Assembly (NCBI RefSeq): GCF_000144695.1
Contig: NC_014378.1
Coordinates: 1,677,833-1,741,832, forward strand
Direction of reading: 5' to 3'
Length of the DNA: 64,000 nt
Origin: Acetohalobium arabaticum DSM 5501
Lineage (GTDB): Bacteria > Bacillota > Halanaerobiia > Halobacteroidales > Acetohalobiaceae
In this document: one piece after another, positions 36,298 through 44,343 of the stretch
Layout of the letters: each line of letters begins with the position of its first letter
Position numbering within the stretch: the stretch's first letter is position 1
The notes under the pieces: model-generated
Database searches by the model: none
Told to the model about the DNA's origin: nothing
The model's input: only the letters and a program-made list of their open reading frames with translations
Translations under genes and position numbers: made by a program

Positions 36298-37098
36298 TTA
36301 TTCAGCTTCTTTAGTTTCTTCAACTTCTGCAGTATCTTCTTGAACTTCTTCTTCGACTTCTGCAACATCTTCTGCTTCAACCTGGGCTTCTTGAACTTCA
36401 GCTTCTTGTTCTTGTTTGCCCTGCTTACCTTCTAATACTGCATCAGCCATAATTCCTGTCAAAAGCTTAACAGCTCGAATAGCATCATCATTACCAGGAA
36501 TTACATAATCTATTAAGTCAGGATCACAATTTGTATCTACAATAGCTACAATTGGAATTCCTAACTTATTAGCTTCAGCCACAGCAATCTCTTCTCTACG
36601 TGGGTCAGCAATAAAAATAGCATCAGGAAGACCATCCATATCTCTAATTCCACCTAAGAATCTAACTAGCTTGTCACGCTCACGTTTAAGCTCCATAACT
36701 TCTTTCTTAGGTAGAACTTCAAAGAGCCCGTCTTCTTCCATCTGTTCTAGCTCTTCTAAACGATCAATTCGCTTACTGATCGTTTGATAGTTAGTCAGCA
36801 TACCGCCTAACCATCTTTCTTTAACATACGGCATACCGCATCGTGTTGCTTCCCGCTCAATAGTCTCCTGAGCCTGCTTTTTAGTAGAAGCAAAAAGAAT
36901 CTGCTTGCCTTCACTAGCTAAGTCACGTACAAAATTATACGCTTCCTCAGCTAACTTTTCAGTCTGTTGAAGGTCAATAATATAGATTCCATTTCTTTCA
37001 GTAAAGATATAAGACTCCATTTTAGGATTCCAACGTCTAGTCTTATGTCCAAAATGAACTCCTGACTCTAACATTTCCTTCATAGTTACAACAGACAT
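36298..37098 (-). CDS. rpsB: 30S ribosomal protein S2
   Basis: A 266-residue S2. The body is canonical ([62 protein letters not shown]). The C-terminus carries an extra Glu-rich tail of about 40 residues, nearly all acidic or small, consistent with salt adaptation. The start follows AGGAGGTG. A promoter and a structured leader upstream suggest ribosomal-protein autoregulation. Confidence 0.96.
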   Translation of the reverse strand: MSVVTMKEMLESGVHFGHKTRRWNPKMESYIFTERNGIYIIDLQQTEKLAEEAYNFVRDLASEGKQILFASTKKQAQETIEREATRCGMPYVKERWLGGMLTNYQTISKRIDRLEELEQMEEDGLFEVLPKKEVMELKRERDKLVRFLGGIRDMDGLPDAIFIADPRREEIAVAEANKLGIPIVAIVDTNCDPDLIDYVIPGNDDAIRAVKLLTGIMADAVLEGKQGKQEQEAEVQEAQVEAEDVAEVEEEVQEDTAEVEETKEAE

Positions 37099-37104
37099 TA
37101 CCTA

Positions 37105-37170
37105 CACCTCCTCTCTGGGTTTAATCCTCCACCTTCGTCAGCTCCCTATTAAACCCAGCTAACAATTAGC
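37105..37170 (-). promoter_or_regulatory. Structured rpsB leader
   Basis: CTGGGTTTAAT (37148-37158) pairs perfectly with ATTAAACCCAG (37115-37125), leaving a purine-rich 22-base loop (GGGAGCTGACGAAGGTGG). The stem ends two bases before the AGGAGGTG ribosome site. A small hairpin, GCTAA/TTAGC, stands just upstream. The form fits a ribosomal-protein leader bound by S2. I do not match it to a named family with certainty. Confidence 0.55.
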
Positions 37171-37225
37171 GGGCACCCTAATAAGGATCAGAAGATGTGT
37201 GTGATATATTTTACATACATTAAGT

Positions 37226-37254
37226 AGTATAACACAAAATACATATAATATCAA
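37226..37254 (-). promoter_or_regulatory. Vegetative promoter for rpsB-tsf
   Basis: TTGATA (37249-37254), 17 bases, TATACT (37226-37231). This is a strong match. The leader of about 120 bases includes the 11-bp stem near the ribosome site. Confidence 0.85.
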
Positions 37255-37263
37255 TCTTTTTCA

Positions 37264-37319
37264 CAAAAAATAAGATCGGTAATTAACTAGTTCATTTAAA
37301 AAATAATTAATTACTGATC
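37264..37319 (-). terminator. Terminator of the flagellar-side transcript
   Basis: AGATCAGTAATTAA pairs with TTAATTACCGATCT (37306-37319 with 37272-37285; one mismatch), followed on the minus strand by TATTTTTT. It overlaps the stop of the 37311 gene and isolates it from the rpsB promoter. Confidence 0.82.
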
Positions 37320-37805
37320 TCTATTTCCTGTTATATTGAGTAAAATTTTTTCTACAGATATATCAGAATCAAATTCATACTCTCCTGCTAAAATCTTATT
37401 TTCTAGATTTGCTTTCTTAATCAATTCTAGAAGTGCTTGTCTATCCTTAATAATTTTACTCTGGTATAATTTCTGTACAACTTGACCTGCTGTTGCTCCA
37501 CTAGTAATCTCAATCCTGACCGGCTTATTGTCATTACTTTCTTTTTCTGATGTTATATTGTTAGAATTAAGTTTTAATCCTACCCGTTTGGCTTGATGCT
37601 TAATTTCTTCCTTTGATAAATCTTCGGGAAACTTCATTCCTAATTCAGTAGCCTCTCTTATTATTCTTTTTTTATCTATTTTCTGCTTCACCTGTTTCTC
37701 ATCAGTCTCGCCAGGTTGCTGAAGCTCTAAGCTATCAGTTGCAATCAACAATAATCCAACCACTGTTAATAAAATTCCGATTCCTAATAAAACTTTTCTA
37801 GCCAA
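37311..37805 (-). CDS. Membrane-anchored MltG-like (YceG) LysM-like domain protein, no catalytic domain
   Basis: 164 residues. One N-terminal membrane helix (about residues 5-24) is followed by a charged linker. A C-terminal domain (VRIEITSGATAGQVVQKLYQSK, in part, then KILAGEYEFDSDISVEKILLNI) resembles the LysM-like N-terminal module of the endolytic transglycosylase MltG. The catalytic YceG domain is missing. It may bind peptidoglycan or act as a regulator. It ends in a terminator and is the last gene of the fapA/flagellar-side transcript. Confidence 0.65.
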   Translation of the reverse strand: MARKVLLGIGILLTVVGLLLIATDSLELQQPGETDEKQVKQKIDKKRIIREATELGMKFPEDLSKEEIKHQAKRVGLKLNSNNITSEKESNDNKPVRIEITSGATAGQVVQKLYQSKIIKDRQALLELIKKANLENKILAGEYEFDSDISVEKILLNITGNRDQ

Positions 37806-37817
37806 TTAAATCTCCCC

Positions 37818-38252
37818 TCAGTCATTTAACTTATGGATTAATTCTACTTCCCTACGCCCCATATTCAGATGTTGAGCAATCTCAGAATAATTAAATCCTG
37901 AATTTAACAATTCATTGATCTGCTTATGTTTTTCGGTCTTTGCAGCATCTTCTCTCTTTCTATCTTCCTTATTTAGGTTCTGGTTTATACTTTCTACCTT
38001 TTTGTCCGGGTGATAATCTTCTTTTAACTTAAAATCTAAAGTATCAACAAAATCCGATTTCTGTTCTTCTTCTAGTGTTGAATACTGCTTTTCTAATCTA
38101 TCTAAAAGATTATTAACCTGCTGTAATAACCGATTCAATCTCACTTCTCTCTTTCTTAGCTCATGTCCAACCTTCTTTTCTTGGCGATAAGCCAGAAATA
38201 AGGAAGCTGCTATACAACTAATTCCTAGACTCAAAATTAATATTTTTAACAT
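37818..38252 (-). CDS. Membrane-anchored coiled-coil protein with C-terminal HTH-like motif (DUF6115-like)
   Basis: About 144 residues. I chose the ATG at 38250-38252 because GGAGG lies six bases upstream and a membrane helix (LKILILSLGISCIAASLFLAY) then begins the protein. A coiled coil follows (about residues 25-70). The C-terminus, LLNSGFNYSEIAQHLNMGRREVEL (cited in part), looks like a small helix-turn-helix. Similar proteins lie near flagellar genes in Clostridia. The function is unknown. Confidence 0.65.
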   Translation of the reverse strand: MLKILILSLGISCIAASLFLAYRQEKKVGHELRKREVRLNRLLQQVNNLLDRLEKQYSTLEEEQKSDFVDTLDFKLKEDYHPDKKVESINQNLNKEDRKREDAAKTEKHKQINELLNSGFNYSEIAQHLNMGRREVELIHKLND

Positions 38253-38274
38253 TTTATCCTCCAACCCTAATCTT

Positions 38275-38469
38275 TTATGCTTTAATATCGATATAAGTAC
38301 CCTTAATTCCCTCTTGATCTGAATTCTGTTCTTCATCATCGGCTTCATTAACCTGTTGCTGCTTTTTGATATCCTCTTTCTGCATCTGATTTGCTAGCTC
38401 TTGCTGCTGCATCTTGCCGGCTTCAATTGAACGGGGTATCCGGGTATGGGGAGTAATAAACTCTCCCAT
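38275..38469 (-). CDS. Small flagellar-cluster protein, unknown function
   Basis: 64 residues, hydrophilic, starting MGEFITPHTRIPRSIEAGKM and rich in Gln, Glu and Lys. It has a good ribosome site (GGGGGTGAT) six bases before the ATG and fills the gap between fapA and the next gene, so it is likely expressed. I recognise no domain. A short helical, Gln-rich segment suggests a protein partner rather than an enzyme. Confidence 0.6.
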   Translation of the reverse strand: MGEFITPHTRIPRSIEAGKMQQQELANQMQKEDIKKQQQVNEADDEEQNSDQEGIKGTYIDIKA

Positions 38470-38488
38470 CTATATCACCCCCTAATTT

Positions 38489-40339
38489 TTAGGAGTAAGA
38501 ACCTTTATTTACTTCTCCGTCTTCTATATAATACTGCACATTGGTCAGCTTTTTACTAATCCTTTTCACCTCAGTACCAATAGTTAATTTCACTCCTGAA
38601 TGGAGTGTATCCTGTACCTTAATTCTGCCGTTTTTCCCTTCATCCAATCTCTTTTCAAGACTCTCTTTATCTTCTTTTAAGTCTTCAATCTCTTTAGCAG
38701 TCTGAAATCTAGCTCTAGTCTTCTGCCCCATAACTTCTCTGTCTCGATCAGATAGCTGGCCATCATTCTGCTCCTGTTTCTTCTTAAGATACTTAATTGT
38801 CTTTACTGCTTCTTCTAATTCCTGTTGATAATCAGCCAGTTCATCCTTTAACTGATTATATTTGTCCCGCAGTTCAGGAGTAACACCTACATATAACTCC
38901 GTTTTAGTACCTAAATTGGAACCTACAACTTTAGCCTCTATCTCTCTACCGGCTCTTATCTTTCCTCCTACAATCAGGCCCTTATTCTCAACTCTAATTA
39001 TTCTAGCAGCATCTATATCACTATGCATAATTGCTTCTGTAACTATCAAATCATTATCAGTAACTACTCTGCCATTCTCTATAAACTTAACCTTAATATC
39101 TCCGTCAGCACTAAGCTCTCCTTTATCCTTACCTATAAATCCATTCTTAACTAAAATTTCTTCTCCGGCTTCTAATTCAGCAGCATGTACACTCCCCTTA
39201 ACCTGAATATCCTCTTTGGCTTCAACCCTCATCCCATCGATCACATCACCTTCAATAACCACCGTACCAACAAACTTAATATTGCCTGTTGACAGATCAA
39301 CATCTCCCTGAACTGTATGGACGGGAACTACATCTATCTTATCTCTTTCATAGATTACCTGTCCTTCAATTTCTGATTCCAATGTTAAACTGTCAGAACT
39401 AAGTTTAGTATTCTTGCCAGCAGGAATAGATTTATCTTCCACTGGTTCAGGTTCGACCTTATCCCCAGTTACTGTTGTACCAGGACTACCCGATTGGGAT
39501 GGAGTTTTAGTCGCTAATACATCACCAGGCTTAACATTATTAATCTTATTTAAATTAAGATAGTCAACACTCCCATTCTCTAATTCCCGCACCTGCCGCT
39601 CTTCACTCTCAAGATCAAACTTAAAATCAATCTCTGCCGGGCTACCCTTTACTGGTTCAGCTCCTTTAGCAATCAATACTTCTTCTATTTCCTGTTTTAA
39701 GACTCCATCTTCATCAACTAAATCCTTTAATTTCTGTTCTTTAATTCCAAATGCAACTCCTGCCTCTGCTAAAGCAGATTTGATTCGTTCTAGAGTTGCT
39801 TTCTTTCCTCCTAAAGCAGGCTTAATTGATAAATAAGCTTCCATTCCATCATTCTTGAGATTCACTCCAATCTCAGCATCCCGGTCTAATTCCGGCTTCC
39901 TCTGTGCAACCTGTATCGGCTCATTATAGATATCCTCAGTCAAGGCTTCACTGACCTGGTCATAATCCACTTCTGTTATCTCTTTTGCTTCTAATAAATC
40001 TTCTATCTGAACAAGGCTAACCTCTTCTCCATTACCCTGTGGCGGAGTTAATTGAATAAAAATTCCTTCTTCATTAACAATTAAGTCAACTTCTCCATCC
40101 TGAAATTCAACTTTTTCCTCCACCTCTTCTGAAGCTTTTTCCTCTCCATCTTCAGGAATAGAAACCTGAACTTGATAAATCTTCTTCGCTCCAAAGCCTA
40201 AAAATCCTTTCTCCTCTTCTATTAATTCTGCCTTAATATCCAGCTCGTCTCGACTATAATCCTTTTGTAGTTCCAATTCTTCAAGTGCTTTTTGAATTGC
40301 TTCAGCTTCATTTGTAGCTTCTAATTTAACTTCCCTCAT
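38489..40339 (-). CDS. fapA: Flagellar assembly protein A (DUF342) with Jag-N domain
   Basis: A 616-residue protein. The N-terminal Jag-N module (EAIQKALEELELQKD...EEEKGFLGFGAKKIYQVQV, cited in parts) is followed by a FapA/DUF342 region with a beta-helix repeat section (VEGDVIDGMRVEAKEDIQVKG, in part; AIMHSDIDAARIIRVENKG) and a C-terminal coiled coil (about residues 480-570). FapA is needed for flagella in some bacteria, and the beta-helix resembles that of MinC. It follows the sigma factor by 16 bases. The start follows AAGGGGGAG. Confidence 0.85.
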   Translation of the reverse strand: MREVKLEATNEAEAIQKALEELELQKDYSRDELDIKAELIEEEKGFLGFGAKKIYQVQVSIPEDGEEKASEEVEEKVEFQDGEVDLIVNEEGIFIQLTPPQGNGEEVSLVQIEDLLEAKEITEVDYDQVSEALTEDIYNEPIQVAQRKPELDRDAEIGVNLKNDGMEAYLSIKPALGGKKATLERIKSALAEAGVAFGIKEQKLKDLVDEDGVLKQEIEEVLIAKGAEPVKGSPAEIDFKFDLESEERQVRELENGSVDYLNLNKINNVKPGDVLATKTPSQSGSPGTTVTGDKVEPEPVEDKSIPAGKNTKLSSDSLTLESEIEGQVIYERDKIDVVPVHTVQGDVDLSTGNIKFVGTVVIEGDVIDGMRVEAKEDIQVKGSVHAAELEAGEEILVKNGFIGKDKGELSADGDIKVKFIENGRVVTDNDLIVTEAIMHSDIDAARIIRVENKGLIVGGKIRAGREIEAKVVGSNLGTKTELYVGVTPELRDKYNQLKDELADYQQELEEAVKTIKYLKKKQEQNDGQLSDRDREVMGQKTRARFQTAKEIEDLKEDKESLEKRLDEGKNGRIKVQDTLHSGVKLTIGTEVKRISKKLTNVQYYIEDGEVNKGSYS

Positions 40340-40355
40340 TGTCGCTCCCCCTTTA

Positions 40356-41138
40356 TCACTCCAGTAACTCTTCTTTTTTTCGACTTAGGTATCCTCTTAA
40401 TCTATAGATAGCCTTTGTATGGAGCTGAGAGATTCTAGCAGTTGTAACTTCCAGTACTTCACCAATCTCGGTTAGATTTAAGCCTTCATAATAATAGAGA
40501 GTAACTACCTTTCTCTCCTGTGGTTTTAACTTTTCAATTGCTTCTCCTAAAATCCTTTTTATTTCTTCATATCTAAAAGTCTGTTCGGGTCTGGCAGCAT
40601 CTTCATCAGCAATTACTTCAATTAAGGTAACTCCATCTGCCTGACGGCTATTAATAAAGCTATCCAAAGAGGTTTCCTGGGGAATATTGATTTCAGACAT
40701 CAACTGGCTGTATTCATCAGAATCTAAATCTAATTCTTGTCTTATCTCTTCATCAGTAGGCAGTCTTCCTAATTTATTTGCTAACTCAGAATTAATTTCT
40801 GCTACTTGTTTAGCTTTACGCCGAATTGTAGTTGGTACCCAGTCCAATCTTCTTAATTGGTCAATAATGCTACCTCTAATTCGAGAAATAGCATAAGTAG
40901 AGAATTTCATACCGCGGCGGTGGTCAAAACGCTCTATAGCATCAATTAAACCAATGATTCCATAATTCTGTAGGTCTTCAAATTCAAATTTATCAGGAAG
41001 GTTAATAGCCACTCTATTAGCTACATACTTTACTAAAGGCATAAAGCGAAGCATTAACTCCTCTTTAGCCTGTTGATTATTATGCTCCTTAAATTCAATC
41101 CATAACTTCTGCTCGGTTTTATCCTTTGGTCTGGCTAT
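40356..41138 (-). CDS. sigD: Flagellar sigma factor (FliA/SigD/WhiG family), non-canonical start
   Basis: 260 residues from the proposed start. Region 1.2/2 (LWIEFKEHNNQQAKEELM, then RFMPLVKYVANRV) aligns with B. subtilis SigD (LWTRWKEWKDPKAGDDLM). Regions 2 to 4 follow (RGSIIDQLRRLDWVP; LNLTEIGEVLEVTTARISQLH). There is no ATG, GTG or TTG between the upstream stop at 41151 and the ATG at 41054, yet homology continues upstream of that ATG. AAGGAGG with seven-base spacing points to ATA at 41136-41138 as the start. It directs late flagellar and chemotaxis genes. Confidence 0.9.
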   Translation of the reverse strand: MARPKDKTEQKLWIEFKEHNNQQAKEELMLRFMPLVKYVANRVAINLPDKFEFEDLQNYGIIGLIDAIERFDHRRGMKFSTYAISRIRGSIIDQLRRLDWVPTTIRRKAKQVAEINSELANKLGRLPTDEEIRQELDLDSDEYSQLMSEINIPQETSLDSFINSRQADGVTLIEVIADEDAARPEQTFRYEEIKRILGEAIEKLKPQERKVVTLYYYEGLNLTEIGEVLEVTTARISQLHTKAIYRLRGYLSRKKEELLE

Positions 41139-41153
41139 CTTGATCCCTCCTTA

Positions 41154-41561
41154 TTACTCCTCCTGAATATTCTGTACCATCTTGGCTAATTTTTCTGGAT
41201 CCTGTTCTGCTAGCTCTTCAACTTCCTGCTGTTCATCATAATCTATTTCCTCTAAATCCAAAGGTTGAAATTCATCTTTAGCTGTTTTATCCTCTCCGGT
41301 CTCTTGGCTCTGGGCAGCATATTGTTGGGCAGCAGTCTCTTGGGAAACCGCATTTACTTCTTGCTGTTGTTTATTAATTCTGGTCATATTAGTAACTAGA
41401 TAACCGATAACTCCCCCTAAGACTCCAAATAATAAACTAGATAATAAACTACGCTTAAAAATAATTACCAGTGATAATCCATTTGCAACTGTAATAATAG
41501 CAACTAACAAGAACACAGCTGCAGCAAAGATAATAGATAAACTCTTAGTTAACCCATCCAA
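41154..41561 (-). CDS. Membrane protein of the flagellar cluster, unknown function
   Basis: 135 residues with two predicted membrane helices (IIFAAAVFLLVAIITVANGL and a second about residues 37-58), then a soluble acidic Gln/Glu-rich tail. It starts at TTG (41559-41561) after AAGGAGC. Its position between cheD and sigD is close to where B. subtilis has small swarming proteins such as SwrB, but I see no clear homology. It is likely co-transcribed with sigD. Confidence 0.6.
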   Translation of the reverse strand: MDGLTKSLSIIFAAAVFLLVAIITVANGLSLVIIFKRSLLSSLLFGVLGGVIGYLVTNMTRINKQQQEVNAVSQETAAQQYAAQSQETGEDKTAKDEFQPLDLEEIDYDEQQEVEELAEQDPEKLAKMVQNIQEE

Positions 41562-41577
41562 CCTAGTCAGCTCCTTT

Positions 41578-42060
41578 TTATAAAACCTGGTCCTCGCCCT
41601 TAACTGTCTTGATTAATGTTCTACCGTCCTCTGTATAAAATTCCATAGTCCGACCGTAATCTCTACCTACATCAGACCCTAATATTCTAATATTCTCTTC
41701 GCGCAGAATTCTTTTAACTGCTTTGACATTCCGCGTTCCAATCTTCATATTGGAATCAGAATTATCAAAGTCAAACATCTGGGCTCCACCAGCAATTTTG
41801 GCCTTTAATCTTCTGGTATTGGCTCCAATTTTCTTCATTTCCTCTAACAGAAGCTCCACAGCAGTATCTGCATACTTAGCCGGATTATTATTTTCCCGAT
41901 TGTCAGGTACTTCTGGTAACATAATATGGGCTAAACCACCGATCTGAGAATGAGAATCATATAGGGCCACTCCTACACATGATCCCAAACCAGAAGTTAT
42001 CAACACATCATTTTTTTTTCCTACATTTAAATCTGCCATCTTTACTCTGATTTTGCTCAT
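41578..42060 (-). CDS. cheD: Chemoreceptor glutamine deamidase CheD
   Basis: A 160-residue CheD. Catalytic Cys and His are in GLGSCVGVALYD and GGLAHIMLP, and the Thr is in the NVKAVKRIL/GTRNVKAV region. It deamidates receptors and stimulates CheC. Its ATG overlaps the cheC stop by 4 bases, so translation is coupled. It is retained although cheA, cheW and cheB are absent from this cluster. Confidence 0.93.
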   Translation of the reverse strand: MSKIRVKMADLNVGKKNDVLITSGLGSCVGVALYDSHSQIGGLAHIMLPEVPDNRENNNPAKYADTAVELLLEEMKKIGANTRRLKAKIAGGAQMFDFDNSDSNMKIGTRNVKAVKRILREENIRILGSDVGRDYGRTMEFYTEDGRTLIKTVKGEDQVL

Positions 42061-42695
42061 ATCTGCCCCACTCCGAGCTTGGACAAAATCTTATTTAGAG
42101 ATTCAGGAGTAGGAATAAAGAAGAAGTTACCTGAAATCTTATCTTTTCCATCCCAGAATTCAGTTTCAACTACTAAAGCATAATCTCCAATATAACCTAC
42201 CTGTAAAAAAGCAACTTCTAAAATCGCCCCTGCCATATCCTGTGCTAAACCTGGAACTGAAGGCACCGAAGATAAATTAGTCATTCTGCTTAAAGCATTT
42301 AAATAGGAATTAGTCAGAATATTTCCCATCTCTTTTAGAGTAGATTCCTGAATTTCTTCTGTCTGTTCCTCTACATTATTCAATCTTCTATCCACTAATA
42401 GAGCAGTCATTCTTTTAGCACTAGCTTCATCCAGAGCAAATAAAATCTTGCCTGGAATCTCCCCCATTACTTCAACTAAAATTCCAGCTATTAATGATTC
42501 AGGACCGCCCAAAATCTCCGGTATTTCATTTAACGGCATAATATCTACTTTCGGTACGCTCATATCAATCCTTCGGTCCAGCATCTGTGAAAAAGCAGTA
42601 GCAGCATTTCCGGCACCTATATTAGCTATCTCTTTTAGAGCATCTAACTGTATATCGGAAAGTTCAGTTAAATCAGTCTGCACCCCGTCTTCCAT
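42057..42695 (-). CDS. cheC: CheY-P phosphatase CheC
   Basis: A 212-residue CheC with both phosphatase sites: LKEIANIGAGNAATAFS near the N-terminus and LKEMGNILTNSYLNALS in the middle (Glu and Asn pairs). It dephosphorylates CheY-P and works with CheD. The start follows AAGGGGGAGG. A distal partner CheY must be encoded elsewhere, because only a cheY remnant is found in this window. Confidence 0.93.
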   Translation of the reverse strand: MEDGVQTDLTELSDIQLDALKEIANIGAGNAATAFSQMLDRRIDMSVPKVDIMPLNEIPEILGGPESLIAGILVEVMGEIPGKILFALDEASAKRMTALLVDRRLNNVEEQTEEIQESTLKEMGNILTNSYLNALSRMTNLSSVPSVPGLAQDMAGAILEVAFLQVGYIGDYALVVETEFWDGKDKISGNFFFIPTPESLNKILSKLGVGQI

Positions 42696-42741
42696 ATAGC
42701 CTCCCCCTTATTTGCTTATTTATTTCATAATTCACGATAAA

Positions 42742-43422
42742 TTACAAAAGACCTTTTTTATGTAATTCTAATTGTTTCTGTAGTACCCACTGGACGATCT
42801 CATCCTGTTCTGATTGGGAAATATTGATATATTTAATTGCTAAACCAATCTTTTCATCCTCTTCGGCCAATTGGTCTACCCGCAACACTTCACCTATTAC
42901 TTTATCAAAACTGAAGTCTTCAATATCAAATTTAAGTTCTACAAATGAATTTGGAGAAATATATTCCTGCACAGCCAACAGTAATCCCCCACCGCTTATA
43001 TCTCTTGTAAAGGTTAATTTAAAGTCTTCCTGCTTATCTTCTTCATCTTCTAATTCCTGTAAATCATCTAACTCAAGCTGACGATATTCAACTTCTTCTC
43101 TTATCGGTACCCGAACAAAATCCCTTCTCTGAATCTTATTTACTTTAGCCGGGAATTCTACCTCACAAACTGCTACATTATTAGCCTTATGACGGGATAA
43201 GACTTTAGTCCGAAAACTATATTTAGCACATTCATCACTAAAGGATACCTCTAATCTAGTCCCTACTGATAGCGGAACTACAGCCTCCTTTTTAATCGGT
43301 AAAGTAAGCTGGATTATATCTTCAGCTATATCAATAACTTTACAGATATAACTCCCGGTATATGAACCAGATTTAACCTCCACTTCAACTGATTGATCAA
43401 TCTCTAGACTTAAATTAGCCAT
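42742..43422 (-). CDS. YcgR/PilZ-type flagellar brake
   Basis: A 226-residue protein with an N-terminal YcgR-like beta domain (VEVEVKSGSYTGSYICKVIDI, in part) and a C-terminal PilZ domain. The c-di-GMP motifs are intact: RRDFVRV (RxxxR) and DISGGG (DxSxxG). Such proteins slow the motor when c-di-GMP is high. It sits between flhG and cheC as in Clostridia. The start follows AGGGGAGGGG. Confidence 0.9.
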   Translation of the reverse strand: MANLSLEIDQSVEVEVKSGSYTGSYICKVIDIAEDIIQLTLPIKKEAVVPLSVGTRLEVSFSDECAKYSFRTKVLSRHKANNVAVCEVEFPAKVNKIQRRDFVRVPIREEVEYRQLELDDLQELEDEEDKQEDFKLTFTRDISGGGLLLAVQEYISPNSFVELKFDIEDFSFDKVIGEVLRVDQLAEEDEKIGLAIKYINISQSEQDEIVQWVLQKQLELHKKGLL

Positions 43423-43446
43423 TCCATCCCCTCCCCTTGACAGACA

Positions 43447-44337
43447 CTATTTATCTGTTAATCCAAATAATTTAGAAAAGAAGCCCTTTACTCCTGTAGA
43501 AGTATTCTCCTCTTTAATATCCAATAGTTGGTTTCTGATCTCTTTAATCGCGTTAGCTGCTTTAGAATTAGGAAATTCTAACCAGAAGGGATGCTGTCTT
43601 TTGACAGCCTTAATTACATTCTTATCTTCAGGAATAGTTCCTAACACATTTACTTGAATCTCCAGAAAGTCATTAACAACTTCAGTGACCCGGTTAGAAA
43701 TCCTCTTTCCTTCTCTATCACTTTCAGTCCGATTAACAACCAGATTAATTTCAGAAATCTGTTGTTGATTAACAATAGTTTTAATTAAGCCATAAGCATC
43801 GGTAACTGAAGTCGGCTCTGGCGTCGAGATTATAATTATTTCATCAGCAGCTAAAGCAAAATCAATAACTGATTTAGAAATACCGGCTCCTATATCAATT
43901 AATATAATATCATACTTATTTTCTAACACCTGCCAGCTATTAATTAAGTTCTGCAGCTGGTAATCCGTTAAATTAGCCAGTTCTTCTGCACCAGAAGTCC
44001 CAGGAATAACCTCTAAATTCTGCGGACCTTCAACAATAATCTCTTCTATCTTTTTCTTTCCTTTAATCACATGGCCTAGGTTATACTGAGGAGTAAGCCC
44101 CAAAACTACATCTATATTGGCCATTCCTAAATCAGCATCAATAATTCCTACTCTTCTATCTTTAGCCTGCAGAGCTAAAGATAGATTAACAGTAAAATTA
44201 GTCTTGCCTACTCCTCCTTTGCCGCTAGCAACGGAATATATCCGAGCCAATTCTTCCTCTGGCTTCTTTTGGTCTTCCTGGTGTGTAGTACTCTGTTTTT
44301 GAACTAATTCTCTGAGTCCATGGGCTTGATCTTTCAT
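43447..44337 (-). CDS. flhG: FlhG MinD-like ATPase
   Basis: A 296-residue ParA/MinD ATPase with the deviant Walker A GKGGVGKTN, LGMANIDVVLGL and IDIGAGIS. A C-terminal amphipathic stretch (KGFFSKLFGLTDK) could bind membrane. It sets flagellar number and placement with FlhF and delivers FliM/FliN-type proteins to the C-ring. It lies 6 bases after flhF. Confidence 0.93.
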   Translation of the reverse strand: MKDQAHGLRELVQKQSTTHQEDQKKPEEELARIYSVASGKGGVGKTNFTVNLSLALQAKDRRVGIIDADLGMANIDVVLGLTPQYNLGHVIKGKKKIEEIIVEGPQNLEVIPGTSGAEELANLTDYQLQNLINSWQVLENKYDIILIDIGAGISKSVIDFALAADEIIIISTPEPTSVTDAYGLIKTIVNQQQISEINLVVNRTESDREGKRISNRVTEVVNDFLEIQVNVLGTIPEDKNVIKAVKRQHPFWLEFPNSKAANAIKEIRNQLLDIKEENTSTGVKGFFSKLFGLTDK

Positions 44338-44343
44338 TATAAA

